This document shows, piece after piece, positions 1 to 6,766 of a DNA stretch of 16,742 nucleotides. The notes under the pieces are model-generated. The model was not told where the DNA came from and ran no database searches. It saw only the letters and a list, made by a program, of their open reading frames with translations. A program made the translations under genes and the position numbers. Within the stretch, counting starts at the first letter, position 1, and every line of letters starts with the position of its first letter. Origin of the DNA: JAGVPT01 sp049578505 (GTDB lineage: Bacteria > Bacteroidota > Ignavibacteria > UBA10030 > UBA8401); NCBI GenBank assembly GCA_049578505.1, contig JBAUMC010000077.1, forward strand, positions 1-16,742, read 5' to 3'.

Positions 1-303
1 ATTGACGAAGCACAATTCTTCTCGCCGGAGATTGTTGATGTGTGTGAGCAACTTGCGAATGCAGGCAAGCGGGTGATTGTCGCAGGACTTGATCAGGATT
101 ACCGTGCCAAGCCGTTTGAACCGATGCCTCAGCTCCTTGCCGTTGCCGAGTATATAACAAAAACGCTCGCAATTTGTGTCGTATGCGGAAATCCGGCTGA
201 CCGTACACAGCGGACATCAAGCTCCCACGAGCGGGTCGTTGTAGGCGCAAAGGACGTGTACGAAGCCCGATGCCGCCGTTGCTTCGTGCCCCCCAAGGAT
301 TGA
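1..303 (+). CDS. tdk: Thymidine kinase (type II), 3' part only
   Basis: Thymidine kinase phosphorylates thymidine to dTMP with ATP in the cytosol, as part of pyrimidine salvage. The frame is open from base 1, so the N-terminal P-loop half lies outside the window. What remains is the C-terminal 100 residues. It begins with the DEAQF segment (the Walker-B-like motif of the family), followed by a V-I-V-A-G-L-D-Q-D-Y strand matching the family's usual AGLDxDxxxxPF. A CVVCG pair and a later CRRCF pair supply the four cysteines of the structural zinc site. Between them the SSHERVVVGAKDVYEARC stretch corresponds to the lasso loop and catalytic-end motif (usually ...VGgxexYeaxCRxC). The gene ends with TGA at 301-303. 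The phosphorylase gene follows 76 bp later on the same strand, which fits a nucleoside-salvage operon. The family call is secure; the gene is incomplete only because of the window edge. Confidence 0.95.
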   Translation: MDEAQFFSPEIVDVCEQLANAGKRVIVAGLDQDYRAKPFEPMPQLLAVAEYITKTLAICVVCGNPADRTQRTSSSHERVVVGAKDVYEARCRRCFVPPKD

Positions 304-379
304 TAAAGGCTCTTATCGCCCGTGCGGCAAATTACGCGTTCGGCCATTCAATTCAGCAGGACGATTTGGGTGCTCTGGT

Positions 380-1207
380 ATGAGTGATAATTACGCTGAC
401 CGAATTTCAACGTCGGTCCATTACATCAAATCGAAAATCAAAACAAGCCCGAGTATAGGGGTGATCCTCGGCTCAGGCTTGGGCGATTTTGGCGATTTGC
501 TCGTCGACAAAACATCCCTCGAGACCAAAGACATTCCACACTATCCCATTTCTTCAGTCGAAGGGCACGCCGGACGACTTCTTTTCGGGAAAATCAGGTC
601 GGCTACCCAGTTCTCGAAAACCTTAATGGTATTTCAGGGAAGGATCCATTTTTACGAAAGCAATGATACCGACGCCGTTATCTATCCGATTGAGGTGGCA
701 CACCGGATGGGTGTCAAGACAATTATCGTCACCAACGCCGCTGGAGGAGTCAACAAACAATTTCAGCCGGGCGACCTGATGTTCATTAAGGATTATATTA
801 ATCTTACGTTTGAAAACCCGCTCATCGGGAGAGTATCGAAGGAAACGCGAAATTACCTCCACGCGTTCAGTCGCGAATTGCTCGAGAAGGCAAAATCGAT
901 TGCCGGAGAAAACGAAATACCATTCAAGGAAGGGGTTTACAGTTGGACCAAAGGACCGTCTTATGAGTCTGCGGCAGAAATCCGGATGATGCGAACGTTG
1001 GGCGCGGATGCCGTTGGGATGTCGACTGTCCCCGAAGTCATCGTTGCTGCGAATTATGGCATGGAGGTGCTGGGAATTTCATGCATCACGAATTTTGCAA
1101 CTGGCTTGACTGCGGATAAATTAGCCCATGCCGACGTGACACAAGTTGCCAACAAGGTAAAACATAATTTCACTGCGTTAGTATCGAAGATCGTTTTACA
1201 GCTATAG
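380..1207 (+). CDS. punA: Purine nucleoside phosphorylase (trimeric, PNP/MTAP family)
   Basis: This enzyme cleaves purine (deoxy)nucleosides with phosphate to give the free base and (deoxy)ribose 1-phosphate, in the cytosol. It has 275 residues, normal for the trimeric class. Visible motifs: GVILGSGLG (27-35, phosphate-binding Ser32), EGHAGR (61-66, His63), QGRIHFYE (86-93, Arg88 and His90), TNAAGG (118-123), GPSYES (192-197, Glu196), GMSTVPE (213-219) and ITNFATG (236-242, Asn238). Glu196 and Asn238 sit where 6-oxopurine PNPs carry their base-contacting Glu and Asn; MTA phosphorylases carry Asp at the latter place, so inosine/guanosine are the likelier substrates. The loop after NPLIG (146-150) is divergent: I do not see the usual GxRFPDMSxxYD block, so this region may be remodelled. 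The ATG at 380 has only a weak upstream purine run. A short open frame ends in an ATGA overlap with this start and could couple translation. A strong hairpin follows the gene. Confidence 0.92.
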   Translation: MSDNYADRISTSVHYIKSKIKTSPSIGVILGSGLGDFGDLLVDKTSLETKDIPHYPISSVEGHAGRLLFGKIRSATQFSKTLMVFQGRIHFYESNDTDAVIYPIEVAHRMGVKTIIVTNAAGGVNKQFQPGDLMFIKDYINLTFENPLIGRVSKETRNYLHAFSRELLEKAKSIAGENEIPFKEGVYSWTKGPSYESAAEIRMMRTLGADAVGMSTVPEVIVAANYGMEVLGISCITNFATGLTADKLAHADVTQVANKVKHNFTALVSKIVLQL

Positions 1208-1215
1208 AAAAATAA

Positions 1216-1242
1216 AGGCCGTTATTCCAAGAATAACGGCCT
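1216..1242 (-). terminator. Intergenic hairpin terminator between convergent genes
   Basis: A perfect 11-bp stem (AGGCCGTTATT, 1216-1226; AATAACGGCCT, 1232-1242) closes a 5-nt loop. Read on the minus strand it is followed at once by TTTATTTTTC, a good U-tract, so it is best formed as the terminator of the minus-strand gene ending at 1283. On the plus strand the 3' side is C-rich and has no U-tract, but the hairpin lies only 9 bp beyond the phosphorylase stop and may serve both directions. Confidence 0.85.
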
Positions 1243-1282
1243 CCCATTCCGCATTTGTAATTCCTATAAAAACGCGAGCATC

Positions 1283-2374
1283 TTACTTCATCAATATCAT
1301 TTTCTTCGTCACTGAATAATTTCCCGCATCAAGTTTGTACAGATACATTCCACTGGCAACGTTAGCGGCATTCCATGTAATAGAATAAGAAGACGGCGTT
1401 AGTTCCTGATGGACTAACGTTGCGACCTCCCTTCCGAGCATGTCGTAGACCTTCAACGAAACAAAGCCAGCTTGAGGAATGGAAAACTGAATCTGAGTCG
1501 AGGGGTTGAAGGGGTTCGGATAATTCTGGCTAAGTGTAAAAGTGCCCGGCAACTGAGGTGATGCTTTGACGAGTGTAGCCGGAGTCGTGCCCACGTAAGT
1601 TAATGAGATTCCATATACCTTCACGCTCCCCGACAAAGCAGTGTCAACGTCCACCGATAACTGATTTCCTGATTCCGTGAACCAAGAAATAGAATGAGTG
1701 GTAACGGAATTGAGGAGAACCCCAGAGAGGTAGACTTTTGTCACGACAGTGCCAGTAAGACGGAGTGCCCCGAACGATCCATTCGGAAGATTTACAGTGC
1801 CAAATGCATCGTAGCTGTTCGACGCGGTGCTCACCTCAATATCGGTTCCTACGGAGTAGATTGTGTCTCCTGACGATGAAAAGGCCTGCCCCACCTGCGC
1901 GGGAACAAGGAATACGAGTTGAGTCCTGTGGCTAATAGTAGTTGAATCGATTTTCGTTCCCCCGACAGAACCTGACTCATGCTGAACGGAACCAATAATC
2001 AGAAGGGAATCATTCGAAAACTTGTAATATGCGTAATATTGAACTGTGACGGGGCCACCCGATATGCTCTGCACTTGTGTATACGTCGCTCCGGGGAAAT
2101 TGGCAGAGTAAGGAGTTGACGACGGGAGAACATTATCTAAGCGAGATGTATCCTCAAAGACGACGGACGGAGTAGACCACGTCTGTGCAGCTGAGGTCGA
2201 CGCCGAGCCCACATTCATCGTCGCGGTATCCGTAGATTTATATAGAAACCATGACTTTCCTGCACCGAAATAATTCGCCAGATCAGCGGTAGTAAGCGTA
2301 ATCTGTGAAAAAGCTGTAGTGCGAAACGCCAGAACAACAGCAGCGGCCAACAGCAGGCGGAAAAATCTGTTCAT
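1283..2374 (-). CDS. T9SS-exported protein with unique N-terminal region and C-terminal sorting domain
   Basis: This is a 363-residue protein predicted to be exported and then sorted through the type IX system. Residues 1-24 look like a Sec signal peptide: NRFFR, then a hydrophobic LLLAAAVVLAF core, with cleavage near FSQ. Residues 25 to about 270 are rich in Ser/Thr/Gly with short beta-strand patterns and almost no cysteine. I do not recognise a family there and do not assign a function. The last 80 residues (284-363) form a type A sorting domain: NYPNPFNPST, then LKVYDMLGREVATLV, then ASGMYLYKL and a basic KKMILMK end. The ATG is preceded by AAGGAGG with a 6-nt spacer, an ideal ribosome-binding site. 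The gene is last in the row of four T9SS genes and ends before the 1216-1242 hairpin. Its sorting domain is about 62/80 identical to that of the 594-residue protein upstream, although the N-terminal parts are unrelated by eye. Confidence 0.88.
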   Translation of the reverse strand: MNRFFRLLLAAAVVLAFRTTAFSQITLTTADLANYFGAGKSWFLYKSTDTATMNVGSASTSAAQTWSTPSVVFEDTSRLDNVLPSSTPYSANFPGATYTQVQSISGGPVTVQYYAYYKFSNDSLLIIGSVQHESGSVGGTKIDSTTISHRTQLVFLVPAQVGQAFSSSGDTIYSVGTDIEVSTASNSYDAFGTVNLPNGSFGALRLTGTVVTKVYLSGVLLNSVTTHSISWFTESGNQLSVDVDTALSGSVKVYGISLTYVGTTPATLVKASPQLPGTFTLSQNYPNPFNPSTQIQFSIPQAGFVSLKVYDMLGREVATLVHQELTPSSYSITWNAANVASGMYLYKLDAGNYSVTKKMILMK

Positions 2375-2449
2375 TAAATGCCTCCTTACAATTAAGAATG
2401 AAGAAACAAGGATCAGGAATTACTGGATTCGTTAAAGAATTGGAGAAAC

Positions 2450-2468
2450 CCTTGTTAAAATAACAAGG
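2450..2468 (-). terminator. Candidate hairpin terminator after the 572-residue T9SS gene
   Basis: A perfect 8-bp stem, CCTTGTTA (2450-2457) and TAACAAGG (2461-2468), encloses a 3-nt AAA loop. It sits 41-59 nt downstream of the stop codon at 2509 on the minus strand. The sequence after the stem on that strand is GTTTCTCC, a weak U-tract, so intrinsic termination is possible but not strong. It could also act as a processing or stabilising hairpin upstream of the next gene. Confidence 0.45.
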
Positions 2469-2508
2469 CAATCCCTCTCTGCGTTCCGGACGTTACAGCT
2501 CTAAGTTG

Positions 2509-4227
2509 CTATTTCATCAACATAAGTTTTCTGGTTTCGACATCATTTCCGCTCTGAAGCCTGTAGAAGTACACGCCACTTGCAACGCCCGAAGCGTTCC
2601 ATGTCACTGAATAGGAAGATGATGCTAATTCCCCATTAACCAACGTTGCCACTTCTCTTCCAAGGATGTCGTACACTTTCAACGAAACAAAGCCGGCATG
2701 GGCTATGGAAAACTTAATCTGAGTCGACGGGTTGAATGGGTTCGGATAGTTCTGTTGAAGCTGAAAAGTTTCAGCTACAGATGCTTCATTGGCCCTAACG
2801 CTCGACAGGGATCCGCCACTGGAAAGGTATTGTGCGTAGAGGTCGGGATACACGTTTCCGTTTCCGTTCGTGCGATAGTCATCCCAAATTACCACTGCCC
2901 CGCTATTTGGGTACGACACTATCGCCGGGCTGTTCTGATTATTTGAGGCACTTGAGACTGGAATTCCATCCTTTGTCCATTGCGCCTCCCCGCTTGCGTT
3001 CATTCTCTGCGCGTAGATATCTTGGTTTGCGCCGCTGTTGCGGTTATCGTCCCAGGTGATGATCGCACCTCCGCTTCCGTCAGAGGTTATTCTTGGATCC
3101 TCTTGAGGAGCAGTGTTAGTACATACACTTGCGCCCGAATCGGTCCATTGAGGTTGCCCACTTGCGTTCATTCGTTGAGCGTAAATATTGTCGCTACCGT
3201 TGATCCCCGTCCCTCTTGCTTCTTCCCACGAAAAAATGCCGCCTCCCGCCCCATCTCCTGTCATGTATAAATCATTAATAGAATTTGTTGTCGACAACAG
3301 TGGAATTCCGTTCGCCGTCCACTGCGCAGCTCCGCTTGCGTTTAGTTTTTGGACATATCCTCTATAATGTGCCCCATCCCTAAAATCTTGCCATGCGATG
3401 ACTGCCCCGCCGGATCCATCACTCACAATCTGCGGATAGTTCTGGAGATTGGTCGCGGTTGAAACCGGAACCCCGTTCGCCGTCCACGCGACAGCACCTG
3501 AGGAATTGACGCGCTGCGCATAAATATCCGCTAGGTCACTTGCGGCGATATGCCGATTGTCCGTCCATGCGAGGATCACTCCTCCACTCCCATCGGAAAC
3601 AATTCTTGCGTCCGTTGCACCAGATCCAGAATCAACGACGGCATTCCAGGAAATGGCACTAGTCGAGCCAATCCTCATAAGGACCAAACCAAATGCGTCG
3701 CTCCATGCCACAAAAGCTCCGTTGCTCCCATCGCTTAGCATCTGAGGGTTGCTGGGTTCGCGAAAGCTGAAGCCCGTTGTAAAGCCGGTTGTGAGATTTA
3801 CTCCGTTGGAAGCCCATTGAACAACTCCCGAGGATGAAACATGCTGGCCGTAAATATTCGGCAACAAATTGTCCGGACGGTTATCGCCCCACGTAACAAA
3901 GACGCCGCCGTTTCCATCAAGTGCAAGTGAAGGGTGTTCAAAAGTCTGAGATATCGAATCTACCCGGACACCTCCCGAACCCCACGGCAAGGTTCCCGAT
4001 GCCGTAATTTTTTGTACGTAGACTCCACCGCCGTTGGACGCATCATCATACCATGTCAAATATGTACCGCCCGATCCGTCAGCGATAACGTAGAGATCAT
4101 ACCGTCCAGATTTTCCAACCGCAAGCGGAAGATTGGCCGCCGGGTTATTCGACCACTGAGCTTGGACCAATTCTGCGAAGAGTATTACCAGAGTGCAAAG
4201 AACCAAAATTGTACGGCGTGCAACCAT
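2509..4227 (-). CDS. T9SS-exported repeat (propeller-like) surface protein, paralogue A
   Basis: This is a 572-residue predicted exported protein. I start it at the ATG at 4227, not the upstream ATG at 4248, because AAAGGA precedes it at proper spacing and the protein then begins as a clean signal peptide (MVARR, hydrophobic core, cleavage after VQA, mature QW). The 4248 ATG has no ribosome-binding site. The body holds eight repeats of 45-55 residues with the pattern SDGSGGxxxxWxDxR, then IYAQRxNxSGxxxWxxxGxP. Each unit probably makes one four-stranded sheet, giving a beta-propeller-like solenoid. Several units carry DGxGG or DGSxG turns that could bind metal, which is inference. Residues 493-572 are the type A sorting domain. 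The protein closely resembles the 594-residue neighbour upstream, so the two are probably tandem duplicates. The ligand is unknown; surface attachment or binding is a guess from the architecture. Confidence 0.85.
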   Translation of the reverse strand: MVARRTILVLCTLVILFAELVQAQWSNNPAANLPLAVGKSGRYDLYVIADGSGGTYLTWYDDASNGGGVYVQKITASGTLPWGSGGVRVDSISQTFEHPSLALDGNGGVFVTWGDNRPDNLLPNIYGQHVSSSGVVQWASNGVNLTTGFTTGFSFREPSNPQMLSDGSNGAFVAWSDAFGLVLMRIGSTSAISWNAVVDSGSGATDARIVSDGSGGVILAWTDNRHIAASDLADIYAQRVNSSGAVAWTANGVPVSTATNLQNYPQIVSDGSGGAVIAWQDFRDGAHYRGYVQKLNASGAAQWTANGIPLLSTTNSINDLYMTGDGAGGGIFSWEEARGTGINGSDNIYAQRMNASGQPQWTDSGASVCTNTAPQEDPRITSDGSGGAIITWDDNRNSGANQDIYAQRMNASGEAQWTKDGIPVSSASNNQNSPAIVSYPNSGAVVIWDDYRTNGNGNVYPDLYAQYLSSGGSLSSVRANEASVAETFQLQQNYPNPFNPSTQIKFSIAHAGFVSLKVYDILGREVATLVNGELASSSYSVTWNASGVASGVYFYRLQSGNDVETRKLMLMK

Positions 4228-4662
4228 TGCTACATTCCTTTCACGCATTATTAGTGGAAAGTGGATTTATTTTTGTTAAAATATTTATTTTACTTTCTTG
4301 CTGCTCTTACACAGAAAACTAAGGCTCTCAATAATGAGCAACCGGGATGCTTGCGTTCCGCCCGATCATGCTTAGTTAAAAATGCCTACACCATTCCGAT
4401 GAAAAACTTCTCAGAAAATTAGATTATGTCGGCAAATATTACAGGTAGGATTAAAACTAAAATAATATCACTACTGAAAAAAGTCAAGAGGAAAAATGTG
4501 CACTGAATCACAGTGTTGAAAAAAAGCAACACCCATCTGAAGCGCATTCCGCCGTCAGAAAAAAACTTCGCCCACGAAGCCACGTTTTCCTCTAACGACG
4601 TAATGAATCAAGTTGTCCCGCCATTCGGTAACGTCTCAAGTTGATGCTCACAAAAATAGAAG
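4228..4662. other. AT-rich intergenic stretch upstream of the 572-residue gene
   Basis: No credible gene is seen on either strand. The part next to the gene (4250-4300) is very AT-rich and is where its promoter is likely to lie, but I cannot pick convincing -35/-10 or Bacteroidota-type TAnnTTTG boxes. A small 5-bp hairpin (CACTG 4501-4505, CAGTG 4511-4515) is too weak to call. Homopolymer A runs are frequent from 4450 to 4570. Together with the repeat block that follows it, this is the longest non-coding gap in the window. Confidence 0.6.
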
Positions 4663-4838
4663 GTAATGTCATGTCCCCCTTAGGGGGGACATCCAGATCA
4701 AATTGCGTGGATTCTCGACGAGTCCCTACCGGTCTATCGACCCGAAGGGTCGTTGACGAGTCCTCGACCGGCTTGCGCTCGACGAGTCGTCGTAGTCTGG
4801 CGACCGGAATGGCATTTAAAATGAAACTGAGACACTAC
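4663..4838. repeat. Hairpin- and repeat-rich block, possible MITE- or REP-like element
   Basis: This compact block is GC-richer than its AT-rich flank. It opens with a 9-bp inverted repeat, ATGTCCCCC (4671-4679) and GGGGGACAT (4684-4692), with a TTAG loop. A 6-bp hairpin with a 3-nt loop follows (CGACCC 4738-4743, GGGTCG 4747-4752). GACGAGTC occurs three times (4717, 4755, 4781), each copy followed by ACCGG (4728, 4767 and 4803). The outer edges show a short inverted match, GTAATGTC at 4663-4670 and GACACTAC (reverse complement GTAGTGTC) at 4831-4838, 7 of 8 identical. I see no coding potential and no target-site duplication. A mobile or REP-like origin is an inference from this structure alone. 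It lies 3' of the 594-residue gene and could also fold in that gene's transcript tail. Confidence 0.4.
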
Positions 4839-4869
4839 TCCCCATTCACTAGAACTTCAAGGCCAAATG

Positions 4870-6654
4870 CTATTTCATGAGCATAAGTTTTTTTGTTTCA
4901 ACATAATTGCCACTCTGTAATCGATAAAAGTAAGCCCCGCTCGCGACATTCGAAGCATTCCATGTCACAGTGTAAGAGGCAGGTGTCATGTTTTGATGAA
5001 CCAGAGTTGCCACCTCCCTTCCAAGGAGGTCATAGACTTTCAATGTCACAAAACCAGCTTGAGCAATAGAGAACTGAATCTGAGTCGATGGATTGAACGG
5101 GTTTGGATAATTTTGTGAGAGAGCAAATTCCGTCGCCACTCCCGAAACTTGTTTGTTCACTTTTGTCAGGCCGGTGCTTCCGATGTGATGGGCATAGATG
5201 TCATACGGGCCTCCAAAACTCGAAGCCCGTGAGTCGTGCCAAGCGATAATTGCTCCTCCCGCATCATCAGAAACAACGACAGGACTCCCTTGAAATGTAG
5301 CAGGAGTAGTGCTGACCGGATTGCCGGAAGTTCCGTACGTGGCGTTCGACCAGACGGCCTGTCCGCTGCCATTCACGCGCTGAGCAAAAATGTTAACCCC
5401 ATTTTGCAGACCTTGACCCCAGGCAATAATCACGCCCCCGCTCTCGTCCGTTGTGAGCACTTCACCGCTGGTGTTTGCAGCGATAGAAGCAGGAGCCGCA
5501 CCCCAAGGGAGCGATCCATCGGAAGCAATTTTCTGAACGTATGCATTCTTGGCTCCATCGGTCCAGGTGACAAGCGCTGTGCCGTTGTCGCCCGAAATCA
5601 TGGAAATATTCTCTTGGCCTGTAGAGGTTTTACTGTCGAGGAGAATTCCGAGCGAATCCGTTGGTGTTATCCACGTGAGGACTCCGGAAGCATTGACATG
5701 GCCGGCATACGCATGTGGTGACGACCCACTGGCCGATTGTTCCCATGCATAGATCGCGCCGCCGGCATTATCGGAAACAATTACCTCATTTGTTTGTTGC
5801 TGCAGATATGACGGCTTCGGTGCGAGCGCTACCCCCAAAGTGTCCCATTGTCGATTGCCCGCAGTGTCGAGCTTTTGAGCAAAGAGGGAGATCCCTGTTG
5901 TGAAAGCGTTGCGCACATCTGTCCAGGCAATAATCACTCCGGCGTTTCCATTTTGTAAAAGCCGAAGCTTTAAATAACCTCCATCCGGCAAGCCACTGCT
6001 GAGAGTACTAACACCCTCCATCGCAGGCTCAGACCAGCGAATATTGCCCGAACTGTCAATGCGGGTGACAATCAGATTCTGCAACCCACCCTTGAGGTCC
6101 GCCCAACTCACATAAGCCCCTCCAAGACCGTCAGACGTACACGCAGTCGGTATGCCTTGAGCATAGAAGAGTTGGAATGGTTCCGGTTCGGCAATCTGCA
6201 GAGCAGAATCTCCCCACAAGCGCGCACCCCGAGGACTGATTCGCTGCGCGAAGATCGCCGGAGACGTGCCCCCGAAAACGGGGATTGAGTCCCGATTGTC
6301 TTCTTCCCATGAAATGATGATTCCTCCATCCCCTACGGCGGCCACTTGGGGCAGCGTTTGACCGATTCCGGGCGGAGACACTTCCACGCCATTGGCCGTC
6401 CAAACCGCAACCCCATTTTTGTCCAAATGTTGTGCGAAGATTTTTGGATTGTTATTTCCCTCACGCTGGTCATCCCAGACGATAAACGCCCCTCCATTTC
6501 CGTCTTTTACCATGACGACATCGGATGGTGAATGAGCTCCCGTGGTAATAGGTGTGTTCTTCGACGGATCGCTTGACCATTGGGCGAACGATCGCTCTAT
6601 GCTGCATGCGACGGATACCAACAACAACAAAGAGAGCAAGGAAAATCTGCGCAT
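4870..6654 (-). CDS. T9SS-exported repeat (propeller-like) surface protein, paralogue B
   Basis: This is a 594-residue predicted exported protein. I start it at the ATG at 6654: GAAAGGG lies 7 nt upstream, and the product then opens with a typical signal peptide (MRRF, Leu-rich core, cleavage after SFA, mature QW). A TTG at 6693 is in frame, but it would add a leader that hides the signal peptide. Eight repeats follow with the same xxDxxGGxxxxWxDxR, then FAQRxxxxGxxxW pattern as the 572-residue neighbour, with more length variation between units. They probably build a beta-propeller-like fold. Residues 515-594 are the type A sorting domain, about 64/80 identical to the neighbour's domain. No catalytic motif is seen, and a binding or structural surface role is only a guess. 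The gene lies 112 bp downstream of the fourteen-repeat protein, with no obvious terminator in that gap, so joint transcription is possible. Confidence 0.86.
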   Translation of the reverse strand: MRRFSLLSLLLLVSVACSIERSFAQWSSDPSKNTPITTGAHSPSDVVMVKDGNGGAFIVWDDQREGNNNPKIFAQHLDKNGVAVWTANGVEVSPPGIGQTLPQVAAVGDGGIIISWEEDNRDSIPVFGGTSPAIFAQRISPRGARLWGDSALQIAEPEPFQLFYAQGIPTACTSDGLGGAYVSWADLKGGLQNLIVTRIDSSGNIRWSEPAMEGVSTLSSGLPDGGYLKLRLLQNGNAGVIIAWTDVRNAFTTGISLFAQKLDTAGNRQWDTLGVALAPKPSYLQQQTNEVIVSDNAGGAIYAWEQSASGSSPHAYAGHVNASGVLTWITPTDSLGILLDSKTSTGQENISMISGDNGTALVTWTDGAKNAYVQKIASDGSLPWGAAPASIAANTSGEVLTTDESGGVIIAWGQGLQNGVNIFAQRVNGSGQAVWSNATYGTSGNPVSTTPATFQGSPVVVSDDAGGAIIAWHDSRASSFGGPYDIYAHHIGSTGLTKVNKQVSGVATEFALSQNYPNPFNPSTQIQFSIAQAGFVTLKVYDLLGREVATLVHQNMTPASYTVTWNASNVASGAYFYRLQSGNYVETKKLMLMK

Positions 6655-6766
6655 GGAATAACCCTTTCTACTTATTGTAATGAGTCGTATCAATCTCGAT
6701 CATGAGCACATTGCCCTGTGCCTGCATCGTTCGCAAATCATTCACCTGATGATGGATACAAAATTG

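Noticed and set aside
4641..4880. Plus-strand open frame of 79 codons across the repeat block
   Set aside because: It is made of the hairpins and GACGAGTC repeats, overlaps the end of the 594-residue gene and has no ribosome-binding site or recognisable protein pattern.
5236..5721. Plus-strand open frame of 161 codons inside the 594-residue gene
   Set aside because: It is antisense to propeller repeats with clear family patterns; it has no ribosome-binding site and no recognisable motifs.
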